Source of the DNA: an uncultured Rhodanobacter sp. | Lineage (GTDB): Bacteria > Pseudomonadota > Gammaproteobacteria > Xanthomonadales > Rhodanobacteraceae | Assembly (NCBI GenBank): GCA_937906285.1 | Contig: CALCWL010000002.1 | Location: 1-7,540 of the forward strand | Length of the DNA stretch: 7,540 nt | Direction of reading: 5' to 3' | Part shown: positions 1-7,200 of the stretch, in pieces | Numbering within the stretch: position 1 is the first letter of the stretch | Layout of the letters: every line of letters begins with the position of its first letter | Position numbers and translations under genes: made by a program | Notes under the pieces: model-generated | Databases searched by the model: none | Told to the model about the DNA's origin: nothing | What the model saw: the letters and a program-made list of their open reading frames with translations, nothing else

Positions 1-215
1 TTGCCGTAGCCGAAGTTGACCGCCGAGTACCACATCTGCAGGTCGAGGAACGGCACGCCGGCCGTGTCGTACATGTAGCTGCCTTCGCAGGTGCGGAAGA
101 TCTTCGGCGGGTCGACGTAGTGCACGGTGTCGCCGAAGGAGCTGTACTTCGCCTCGTCGGCGAGCAGCTGGGCGTCGTCGATCACGACGGCAGCGCTCTT
201 GTCGAAAACATTCAT
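1..215 (-). CDS. Class III PLP-dependent aminotransferase, N-terminal fragment (cut by window edge)
   Basis: Only the first 71 codons are in the window; the gene continues past base 1. The visible protein has an acidic leader, a GDTVHYVDPPKIF stretch (residues 28-40), then CEGSYMYDTAGVPFLDLQMW (43-62) and YSAVNFGYG (63-71). This matches the N-terminal part of class III (ornithine/acetylornithine type) aminotransferases, usually annotated as aspartate aminotransferase family, where a short strand carrying 'Y-D-x-x-G-x-x-Y/F-L-D' precedes the substrate-binding helix. The PLP lysine and cofactor-binding residues lie outside the window, so activity and amino donor cannot be judged. The start is the ATG at 215; only a weak GGA lies upstream. 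It begins 46 bases after the stop of the HAD phosphatase on the same strand, so the two are probably co-transcribed. Family call is by recognition; the exact substrate is unknown. Confidence 0.87.
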   Translation of the reverse strand, partial: MNVFDKSAAVVIDDAQLLADEAKYSSFGDTVHYVDPPKIFRTCEGSYMYDTAGVPFLDLQMWYSAVNFGYG

Positions 216-261
216 CGGAAATCCGGAGTCGGGAAAAGAGTGGATCGCGCGGGCCGGCCGG

Positions 262-963
262 TCAGGCCGTGGTCGCCGGCGCAGGGGTGGCGGGCTGGCC
301 GGACAGGCTGCCGTCCAGCAGTTGCGGCAGCAGATCGAGCGCGTCCTCGAAGCCGGTGATCGGCACGTAGGGGATGCCGGCGGCGCGGCAGTGCTCGATC
401 AGGCGGTGCTTGGCGAACACGAAGTCGACACGGTCGGCGGCGCAGAAATCCGAGGCGCCGTCGCCGATCAGCAGCGTCTTCGCGCCGCCCGCGCGGGCCT
501 GCGCCACGCAGGCGCACTTGCAGGTGCCGCTGCGGCAGTCGTCGGCCTGGAACGGCGAAGTGAGCTGCCATTGTTGCGGCGGCGTGGCCGGCGCCAGGTG
601 GTTCGCCGCCAGCGGCAGGTCGTCCAGGCCGTAGCGCTCGAGAATCTGCCGGATCGCGACGTCGAGGCCGTCGCTGACCACGCGGATCGACGCGCCCAGT
701 TCGCGCGCCTTCGCCACGAAGCCCGGGAACGCGTGGTCGATCCACATCCCGGCCAGGTGCGCATCGAGCTCGGCGCGGCTCATCTGCAGCAGCTCGACCT
801 GGCCGGCCATGCATTCGCGCGAACCGATCCGGCCGGCGCGCCAATCCTGCTCCAGCACTTCCCAGCCGGGGCGGCCGAAGCGGTCGAGCAGCGAGTCGAT
901 CACGTCCTCGACGGAAATGGTGCCGTCGAAATCGCACAGGATGGTCCAGCCGGAAACGGGCAT
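262..963 (-). CDS. HAD-IB family phosphatase, MtnX-like
   Basis: A 233-residue cytoplasmic phosphohydrolase of the haloacid dehalogenase superfamily, subfamily IB (phosphoserine-phosphatase/MtnX-like fold). Motif I is DFDGT (D11 nucleophile, D13 acid/base); motif II is VVSDG with S97; the motif III lysine is probably K149; motif IV is GDGASD (167-172, D168 and D172 for Mg2+). Residues 15-85 form the helical cap typical of subclass I. A cysteine group C143, C148, C150, C152 surrounds the candidate motif III lysine, resembling the Cys-rich CxK region of MtnX relatives. The Pro/Ala/Thr tail (about 220-233) looks disordered. MtnX itself acts in methionine salvage, but no other salvage gene is present here, so the substrate is open. 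The reading frame stays open far upstream (to about 1893) but would then run antisense to the PAP2 gene. The ATG at 963 is chosen because the HAD core begins eight residues later. No good Shine-Dalgarno sequence is visible. It is the first gene of the leftward unit. Confidence 0.9.
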   Translation of the reverse strand: MPVSGWTILCDFDGTISVEDVIDSLLDRFGRPGWEVLEQDWRAGRIGSRECMAGQVELLQMSRAELDAHLAGMWIDHAFPGFVAKARELGASIRVVSDGLDVAIRQILERYGLDDLPLAANHLAPATPPQQWQLTSPFQADDCRSGTCKCACVAQARAGGAKTLLIGDGASDFCAADRVDFVFAKHRLIEHCRAAGIPYVPITGFEDALDLLPQLLDGSLSGQPATPAPATTA

Positions 964-1143
964 CACGAACTCATGTCGGCAACGATGGGGCGGCAGCTTA
1001 GGCAGCCTGCCTTTCCATCGCCTTTCCGCTGCCGGGCGCGGCCGGCGCCGCAGAAACCGGCGCCTCCGTAAGCAAACGGAAAGCTGGCCCGCGTAGCGTC
1101 GCGAGGCACGGACCAGCCGGCTTGCCTGGTCGGGGAGAACGCC
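964..1143. promoter_or_regulatory. Divergent intergenic region between the phosphatase/aminotransferase unit and the PAP2-efflux operon
   Basis: This 180-base gap must hold the promoters of both transcription units. I found no -35/-10 pair with good matches on either strand. It contains a 13-base palindrome, AGGCAG-C-CTGCCT (1000-1012), and an 8-base direct repeat CCGGCGCC (1042-1049 and 1057-1064). It also has a 5-bp hairpin TCCGT/ACGGA (1065-1080) with no T-run. The palindrome lies 37 bases upstream of the HAD phosphatase start and could be an operator, but in DNA this GC-rich such short symmetries arise by chance. Role is inferred from position only. Confidence 0.45.
1132..1137 (+). promoter_or_regulatory. 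Ribosome binding site of the PAP2 gene
   Basis: GGGGAG sits six bases before the ATG at 1144. It is a clear Shine-Dalgarno match and fixes this start over the upstream in-frame or alternative-frame starts. Confidence 0.75.
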
Positions 1144-1767
1144 ATGCGTGCGCCATCGTTCCTGCTGCTGTGCCTTGCCTTGCTCGCCCCGACCGGCGCG
1201 ATGGCCGCGAGTGGCCCGCTGGGCATCGACCATCGCCTCCACTACGACAACCGCGGCATCTGGAACCGCACGGACCAGAACGCGCTGGTCTACGGCACGG
1301 TCATCACGGTGGTCGGCGGCGCGCTGGCCTTCGGCGACCACGACAAGCTGGGCGACACCTTCTGGCGTTCGGTGGACGCGCTCGCGGTGACCGCGGTGGC
1401 CACCGAGGGCTTGAAGCTCACCTTCCAGCGCGAGCGCCCGTCGCAGACCAGCGACCCGAACCGCTGGTTCGCCGGCCGCCACGCGCAGAGTTTCCCCAGC
1501 GGCGAGGTGGCGGCGATCTCGGCGGCGATCACGCCGTTCATGGTGAACTACGGCCCGGACCATCCTGCCGTCTACGCGCTGGCCGTGCTGCCGGTCTACG
1601 ACGCGGTGGCGCGAATGAAGACGCACGGCCACTGGCAGAGCGACGTGCTGGTCGGCGCGGCGCTCGGCACTGGCGTGGGCCTGTGGGCGGCGCACCGGAA
1701 TTCGCCGCTGATCATCGGCTGGCTGCCCGGCGGCTTCCAGGTCGGTTTTGTCCATCGCTTCAAGTGA
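1144..1767 (+). CDS. PAP2-type phosphatase with signal peptide and a PSGE variant of motif 2
   Basis: A 207-residue member of the PAP2/vanadium-haloperoxidase phosphatase superfamily, whose members remove phosphate from lipid or polyprenyl (pyro)phosphates or act as periplasmic acid phosphatases. A signal peptide (basic Arg2, hydrophobic core 6-15, likely cleavage after AMA at about 21) puts it in the periplasm or on the outer face of the inner membrane. Motif 1 is K91-x6-R98-P99; motif 2 is S116-F-P-S-G120-E121; motif 3 is R157-x5-H163-x3-D167. Motifs 1 and 3 are intact, including the nucleophile H163 and D167. Motif 2 has Glu121 where the family normally has His (PSGH). Hydrophobic segments around 49-63, 122-135, 142-156 and 168-182 are only moderately hydrophobic, so it may be soluble or loosely membrane-embedded. 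It is the first gene of the rightward cluster, 52 bases before the TolC-like gene. Substrate is unknown; LpxE-like lipid A or undecaprenyl-pyrophosphate activity is possible but not shown. Confidence 0.9.
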   Translation: MRAPSFLLLCLALLAPTGAMAASGPLGIDHRLHYDNRGIWNRTDQNALVYGTVITVVGGALAFGDHDKLGDTFWRSVDALAVTAVATEGLKLTFQRERPSQTSDPNRWFAGRHAQSFPSGEVAAISAAITPFMVNYGPDHPAVYALAVLPVYDAVARMKTHGHWQSDVLVGAALGTGVGLWAAHRNSPLIIGWLPGGFQVGFVHRFK

Positions 1768-1823
1768 TGCGCCCAGGCTTCCCATCGAGGCGCCGACGGC
1801 GCGCGTCACGGTGTTGCCCATGA
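1767..1823 (+). other. 18-codon mini open frame bridging PAP2 and the TolC-like gene (uncertain)
   Basis: The PAP2 stop overlaps an ATG (TGATG, 1765-1769). The frame from this ATG encodes the Arg-rich peptide MRPGFPSRRRRRASRCCP and stops at a TGA that overlaps the ATG of the TolC-like gene (ATGA, 1820-1823). The TolC-like gene has no visible Shine-Dalgarno sequence, so re-initiation after this frame would be one way to couple its translation to PAP2. The stretch also holds a perfect 5-bp hairpin GCGCC-GAC-GGCGC (1790-1802) without a T-run, so it is not a terminator. Chance is quite possible in stop-poor, GC-rich DNA; nothing shows that the peptide is made or has a function. Confidence 0.25.
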
Positions 1824-3208
1824 TCGGGCGCACATGCGGCAGAGGGATCGGCCTGCTGCTGGCCACCCTGCTCGGCGTGGCCGGTTGCGCCACCTATGCG
1901 GATCGCCCGCTGGACGAAGGTCGCGGCGCAGCCAGCGTGATGGAACTCACCGCGCCGGTGGCGTCGATGCCGACGCCGTTGCCGGCAACGCATCGCTTCG
2001 ATCCGTCGGACGGGCTGGACGTCACCGAAGTGGCGATGCTGGCGGTGGTGAACAATCCGCAGCTGCGGGTCAAGCGCGACGAACTCGGCCTCGCGCGCGC
2101 GCAGGCGTTCGCCGCCGGCCTGCTGCCCGATCCGCAGCTGGCGTTGTCGGCCGATTTTCCGCACCCGCGCGCCAGTGGCCTGACCACGGGCTACAGCCTG
2201 GGCCTGAACGAGGACATCGGCGCGCTGCTGACGCGCTCCTCGCGCCAGGCCGCGGCACGCGAGCAGGCTCGCCAGGTCAACCTCGACCTGCTCTGGGCCG
2301 AATGGCAGACGGTGGCGCAGGCGCGGCTGCTGTTCGACCAGTTGCACGACCTGCGCGCGCAACGCGCACTGCTCGAACGCGAACAACCGGCGCTGGCCGA
2401 GGTGGCCGGCGACATCCGCGCCGCGCTGCAGGCCGGCGACCTCAGCTACGACGGCGCCAGCGCCGGGTTGAACGCGCAGGCCGACCTGCGCAAGCGGCTG
2501 GCCGACAACGCGGTCGCGCTGCACCAGGCCGATGCCGACCTGCACCTGCTGCTGGGGCTGGCGCCGGGGGCACCGCTGTCGCTGGTCGGCGCGCCGTACC
2601 GCGCCACGCCGACGGCCGCCGAACTGAACGCCGCACTCGACGCGCTGCCGCAGCGGCGCCCCGACCTGCTGGCGCTGCAGGCCGGCTACGCGGCGCAGCA
2701 GCAGAAACTGCGCGCGGCGATCCTGGCCCAGTTCCCCGCGCTGAACATCGGCTTCAACACCGCGCGCGACACCAGCGACGTGCGCACGCGCGGCTTCAGC
2801 ATCGGCATCACCCTGCCGCTGTTCGACCGCAACCGCGGCAACATCGCGATCGAGCGCGCCACGCGCGCGCAACTGCACGACGACTACGCCGCGCGCGTGC
2901 TGACCACGCGCAGCGACATCCGGCGCATCGACGCCGACCTCGCCACGCTGGACACCGAAGTCGGTCAGCTGCAAACGCACGTGCACGAGCTGGACCGGGC
3001 GCGCGACGCCGCCGACCGGGCGTGGCGCGCCGGCGCGCTGGACTGGCCGACCTGGCTCGCGATCCGCAGCAACGCGCTCGCCGCCGGGCTCGACCTGCTC
3101 GCGACGCGGCAGGAACGCGCGCGGCAGTCGATCGCGCTGGAAACCCTGCTCGGGCGCAGCGACCTGGTCGCGCCCGATCCTTCCACCGCCAAGGCCGCCA
3201 CCCGATGA
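1820..3208 (+). CDS. TolC/CzcC-family outer-membrane efflux lipoprotein
   Basis: A 462-residue outer-membrane factor that would form the trimeric exit duct of the efflux pump encoded downstream. Starting at ATG 1820 gives a classic lipoprotein signal: basic n-region, hydrophobic core IGLLLATLLGVAG (10-22) and lipobox VAG-C23. Upstream in-frame starts (TTG 1748, GTG 1811) would bury this signal, so 1820 is preferred. The two structural repeats of the family are visible. The first begins at about 66 with AVVNNPQLRVKRDELGLARA (75-94) and LLPDPQLALSADFP (101-114). The second is marked by RRPDL (279-283) and the strand segment GFSIGITLPLFDRNRGNI (325-342), a signature of CzcC/CusC-type members. 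Long Ala/Gln/Arg-rich stretches (about 145-250 and 345-440) are the periplasmic coiled-coil helices. Length is normal for the family. The stop overlaps the adaptor start (ATGA). Substrate cannot be told from this subunit. Confidence 0.94.
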   Translation: MIGRTCGRGIGLLLATLLGVAGCATYADRPLDEGRGAASVMELTAPVASMPTPLPATHRFDPSDGLDVTEVAMLAVVNNPQLRVKRDELGLARAQAFAAGLLPDPQLALSADFPHPRASGLTTGYSLGLNEDIGALLTRSSRQAAAREQARQVNLDLLWAEWQTVAQARLLFDQLHDLRAQRALLEREQPALAEVAGDIRAALQAGDLSYDGASAGLNAQADLRKRLADNAVALHQADADLHLLLGLAPGAPLSLVGAPYRATPTAAELNAALDALPQRRPDLLALQAGYAAQQQKLRAAILAQFPALNIGFNTARDTSDVRTRGFSIGITLPLFDRNRGNIAIERATRAQLHDDYAARVLTTRSDIRRIDADLATLDTEVGQLQTHVHELDRARDAADRAWRAGALDWPTWLAIRSNALAAGLDLLATRQERARQSIALETLLGRSDLVAPDPSTAKAATR

Positions 3209-4272
3209 CGCGTTCCCTGCTCCTGCCCGCTGCCTTTGCGCTGCTGCTCGCCGCGCTGCTGGCCGCCTGCGGCCATGCCGCGCCGGACGACGACGAGGCC
3301 GCTGCGCCGGCCGGCCAGGTCGCGGTGACCACCGCCACGCCGACGCGGCAGACCTTCCACGACACGGTGCAGGCGTGGGGCAGCGTCGCCGGCGATCCGC
3401 AGCGCGCGCGCACGATCAGCCTCGGCCACGGCGGCCAGGTCAGCGCGCTGCAGGTGGCGGCGGGGCAAACCGTGAAGCGCGGCCAAGCGCTGCTGACGAT
3501 CACCCCCGACCCCGCCGCGCACAGCGCCTGGCTGCAGGCACAGACCGCGCTGACGGTGGCGCGCGGCGAGCTGCAGCGCACCGAACAACTGGCCGCGCAG
3601 CGGCTGGCCACGCAGTCGCAACTGGCCGCCGCGCGCAGGGCGCTGGCCGATGCGCAGGCGACCTTCGACGCGCAAAAGGCGCTCGGTGGCGGCGCGGCGA
3701 GCGAGACCGTCGCCGCGCCGGCCGACGGCGTGGTCACCGCGCTGCAGGTCGGCCTGGGCGAGCGCGTGGCGGCCAACGCGCCGCTGCTCAGTTTCGCGCC
3801 GAGCCGGGCGCTGCTCGGCGTGTTCGGCGTGCAACCGCAGGACGGCGCGCGGCTGCACCCCGGCGTGGCGGTGCAGGTGCGGCCGGTGTACGGCGCGGCG
3901 GATGCCTTCGTCGGCAAGCTGCGCATGGTCGGCCAGTCGGTCGACGCGCAGACCCACCTGCTCGGCGCGCAAGTGGAGCTGCCGGCCGACGCCAGCGCCA
4001 GCCTCGTCGTCGGCGCGCCGCTGGAGGCGCAGATCCGCACCGACGATTTCCAGGCCTGGGCGGTGCCGCGCAACGCCGTGCTGCACGACGCGCAGGGCGA
4101 TTACCTGTTCCAGGTCGAACGCGGCCACGCCAGGCGCGTCGCGGTGAAGTTGCGCAGCCCCGACGGCGACACCGTCGGCGTCGAGGGACCGCTGGACGCG
4201 CGCGCGCCGGTGGTGGTGCTGGGCGTCTACGAGCTGCAGGACGGCGACGCGGTGCGGGAGTCGGCACGGTGA
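3205..4272 (+). CDS. RND efflux periplasmic adaptor subunit (membrane fusion lipoprotein)
   Basis: A 355-residue membrane-fusion protein linking the inner-membrane pump to the TolC-like duct. The signal peptide ends in a lipobox LLAA-C22, so it is probably a lipoprotein anchored to the inner membrane (Gly at +2, not Asp). The Asp/Ala-rich linker (26-38) precedes the core. The split biotinyl-lipoyl domain is visible as two half-motifs, GGQVSALQVAAGQTVKRGQALLTI-like at 77-100 and ADGVVTALQVGLGERVAANAPLLSF-like at 173-197. Between them lies a short alpha-helical hairpin (about 103-160, Gln/Ala/Arg-rich). A beta-barrel follows (about 200-280), then a membrane-proximal domain with AVPRNAVLHDAQGDYLFQVE (286-305) as its hallmark. 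There are no His/Met-rich metal-binding extensions of the CusB/CzcB kind. The ATG at 3205 overlaps the preceding stop by four bases; AAGG at 3191-3194, ten bases upstream, may serve as a weak ribosome site. It overlaps the pump start by GTGA. Confidence 0.93.
   Translation: MTRSLLLPAAFALLLAALLAACGHAAPDDDEAAAPAGQVAVTTATPTRQTFHDTVQAWGSVAGDPQRARTISLGHGGQVSALQVAAGQTVKRGQALLTITPDPAAHSAWLQAQTALTVARGELQRTEQLAAQRLATQSQLAAARRALADAQATFDAQKALGGGAASETVAAPADGVVTALQVGLGERVAANAPLLSFAPSRALLGVFGVQPQDGARLHPGVAVQVRPVYGAADAFVGKLRMVGQSVDAQTHLLGAQVELPADASASLVVGAPLEAQIRTDDFQAWAVPRNAVLHDAQGDYLFQVERGHARRVAVKLRSPDGDTVGVEGPLDARAPVVVLGVYELQDGDAVRESAR
4256..4260 (+). promoter_or_regulatory. Ribosome binding site that selects the GTG start of the RND pump
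   Basis: GGGAG inside the end of the adaptor gene lies eight bases before GTG 4269. The alternative ATG at 4275 would be 14 bases away, beyond the usual spacing, so this site favours the GTG start that overlaps the adaptor stop. Confidence 0.6.
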
Positions 4273-7200
4273 GCATGAGCGCATGGATGCAGCGGCATCG
4301 TCGTTCGCTGCTGTTCCTGGCGCTGATGCTGGCGCTCGGCGGCGTCGCCAGCGCGGTCCTGATGCCGGTGGCGCTGTTCCCCAACGTGGCGTTTCCGCGC
4401 GTGCAGCTGACCCTGGACGCGGGCGATCGCCCGGCCGACCAGATGGCGATCGAGGTCACCACGCCGGTGGAGGAAGCGGTGCGCCGCGTGCGCGGCGTGC
4501 GCGACGTGCGTTCCACCACCAGCCGTGGCAGCGCGGATATCGCGATCAGCTTCGACTGGGGCGCCGACATGGCCGCCGCCTTGCAGGAGGTCAACGGCGC
4601 GGCAAGCCAGGTGCTGCCGCAGCTGCCGGCCGGCACGCAGGTCTCTTCCCGCCGGATGGATCCGACCACGTTCCCGGTGCTGGCCTACAGCCTGCGCTCG
4701 CACACGCTGTCGCCCTCGGCCTTGCACGACCTGGCGGAATACCAGTTGCGCCCGCTGCTCAGCGGCATCGACGGCGTCGCCCACGTCGACGTGCAGGGCG
4801 GCGAGGTGGCCGAGTTCCACGTCGACGTCGATCCGGGCAAGTTGCGCGCGCTGGACCTGAGCCTGGCCGAGGTCACCGCGGCGGTGACGAATGCCGCCAC
4901 CATCCAGGCGATGGGGCGCGTCGCCGACCACTACAAGCTCTACCTGCTGCTGGCCGACAACCAGCCGCGCAGCGTGGCGGCGCTGGCCGGCATCGTGCTG
5001 CGCGCGGGGCCGCGCGGCGTGGTGCGGCTGGGCGACGTGGCACGCGTCGGCATCGGCCACGTGCCGCAGTGGATCAAGGTCAACGCCGATGGCCAGGACG
5101 CGGTGCTGCTGCAGGTCTTCCAGCAGCCGGCCGGCAACAGCGTGCAGATCGCCGCGGCGGTGAAGCAGCGCCTGGCCGATTTCGCGCCGCAGATGCCCGA
5201 GGGCGTGAAGGTGGCCAACTGGTACGACCAGACCCAGCTGGTCACCGGCGCGGCCGGCAGCGTGCGCGACGCGATCCTGATCGGCATCGTGCTGGCCGGG
5301 CTGGTGCTGTTCGGCTTCCTGCGCAACACGCGGGTGATCCTGATCGCGCTGATCGTGGTGCCCGCGGTGCTGGCGATCACCGTGCTGCTGCTGCGCGTGC
5401 TCGGCATGAGCTTCAACATGATGACGCTCGGCGGCATGGCCGCGGCGGTCGGGCTGATCATCGACGACGTGGTGGTGATGCTCGAACACATCATGCGGCG
5501 GCTGCATCAGGGCGACGGCGAGCTGCACCGGCGCATCGCCGGCGCGGCGGCGGAGTTCACCCGTCCGCTCGCCGGCTCCAGCGCCGCGACGGTGGTGATC
5601 TTCCTGCCGCTGGCGTTCCTCTCCGGCGTCACCGGTGCGTTCTTCAAGGCGCTGTCGCTGACCATGGCCAGCGCGCTGGTGATCTCCTGGCTGTTGACCT
5701 GGGTCGCGGTGCCGCTGCTGGCCGAACGCCTGCTCGACCGCCGCCACCTCGTCGAACCTGCGCCGTCGCGTTTCACCACGCGGCTGATGGACGGCTATCA
5801 CCGCGTGCTGGCGCGCTGGCTCGCGCGCCCGGTACTGGTGCTGTGGCTGGTCGTGCCGCTGCTGCTGGCCGGCGGCTTCGCCTATGCCCGCGTCGGCACC
5901 GGCTTCATGCCGCGGATGGACGAGGGCGGCTTCATCCTCGATTACCTGTCCCGGTCCGGTACTTCGCTTGCGGAAACCAACCGCCTGCTCAACCAGGTCG
6001 AGGCGATCATCCGCGCCAACCCCTACGTGGACACCTATTCGCGGCGCACCGGCCTGCAGCTGGGCGGCGGCCTCACCGAGGCCAACCAGGGCGACTTCTT
6101 CGTGCGCCTGAAGAATGGTTCGCGACCCTCGACCGAAGAGGTGATGGCCCAGGTACGCACGGCGGTCGAGGCGCAGGTGCCGGGGCTGGACATCGACCTG
6201 GCGCAATTGATGGAGGATCTGATCGGTGACTTGGTGGCGGTGCCGCAGCCGATCGAGGTGCAGCTCTACGGCGACGACGAGAAACAGCTGGACGCCACTG
6301 CCGTGAAGGTCGCCGCGGCGATCGGCAGGATCCCCGGCGTGGTCGGCGTGCTCGACGGCATCAACCCCGCCGGCGATGCACTGACGGTGCAGGTCGATCC
6401 GGCCAGGGCCGCACTGCAGGGACTGGACCCGGTCGCGGTCACCGACCAGGTGGCGGCGGCCATCGAGGGCACGGTCGCCGCGCGGTTTCCGCTGGACGGC
6501 AGGCTGGTCGGCGTGCGCGTGCGCCTGCCCGAAGACGCGCACCAGCGGCTCGACCAGGTGGCGGCGTTGCCGATCCGCGCCGCGGACGGCCATCGGTTTC
6601 CGCTGTCGCAGGTGGCCACGCTGCGCCAGGTGCAAGGCCAGCCCGAGATCACCCGCAACAACCTCAAGCGCATGGTGGCGGTGACCGCGCGCATCAGCGG
6701 ACGCAGCCTCGGCGCTGCCATCGCCGACGTGAAGCAGGTGCTGGCCCGCCCGGGGCTGTTGCCCAAGGGCATGTTCCACCAGCTCGGCGGCGTCTATCAG
6801 CAGCAGCAGGCGGCATTCCGCGGGCTCACCGTCGTGCTGCTGGCGGCGATCGCGCTGGTGTTCACCCTGCTGCTGTTCCTGTACGAGAGTTTCCGCGTGG
6901 CGCTGGCGATCCTGGCAATGCCGCTGCTGGCGCTGCCCGGCGTGTTCATCGGGCTGTGGCTGACCGGCATCGAGCTGAACATCTCCTCGATGATGGGCAT
7001 GACCATGATCGTGGGCATCGTCACCGAGGTGGCGATCTTCTATTTCTCCGAGTTCGAGGACGCGCAGCGCCGCGTCGCGCTGCACGATGCCCTGCACGAC
7101 GCCGGCACGCACCGCACGCGGCCGATCCTGATGTCGACCCTCGCCGCGATCCTGACCCTGTTGCCGCTGGCGCTGGCGCTCGGCCAGGGCTCGCAGATGC

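Noticed and set aside
216..261. GGCCGGCC palindrome followed on the minus strand by CTCTTTTCCC, as a possible terminator after the phosphatase
   Set aside because: The palindrome leaves no loop for a stable hairpin, the T-run is four bases and is separated from it, and the next gene starts directly after.
961..974. Three-codon frame ATG AGT TCG TGA overlapping the HAD phosphatase start (minus strand)
   Set aside because: Too short to distinguish from chance, although it resembles the stop/start overlaps seen at two junctions on the plus strand.
127..1071. A 314-codon plus-strand open frame across the aminotransferase and phosphatase genes
   Set aside because: It is the antisense shadow of two recognisable minus-strand genes, with no domain-like sequence.
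1790..1802. Hairpin GCGCC-GAC-GGCGC between PAP2 and the TolC-like gene as a terminator or attenuator
   Set aside because: Only five base pairs with a three-base loop and no T-run. Such GC symmetries are common by chance in this DNA.
964..1893. N-terminal extension of the HAD phosphatase frame to base 1893 (543 residues)
   Set aside because: It would run antisense across the whole PAP2 gene. The added sequence has no recognisable fold, and the HAD motif I sits normally near the N-terminus when starting at 963.
1834..3204. An open frame in phase with the adaptor gene running back through the TolC-like gene, suggesting a fused 812-residue protein
   Set aside because: The upstream part is Arg/Ala-rich nonsense translation of the TolC-like gene. 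The adaptor has its own lipoprotein signal at 3205.
3375..4268. The pump frame staying open upstream through the adaptor gene, as if the pump had a 298-residue N-terminal extension
   Set aside because: The extension is low-complexity Arg/Gly/Ala sequence that shadows the adaptor gene. The pump's true start is marked by a ribosome site and TM1 right after 4269.
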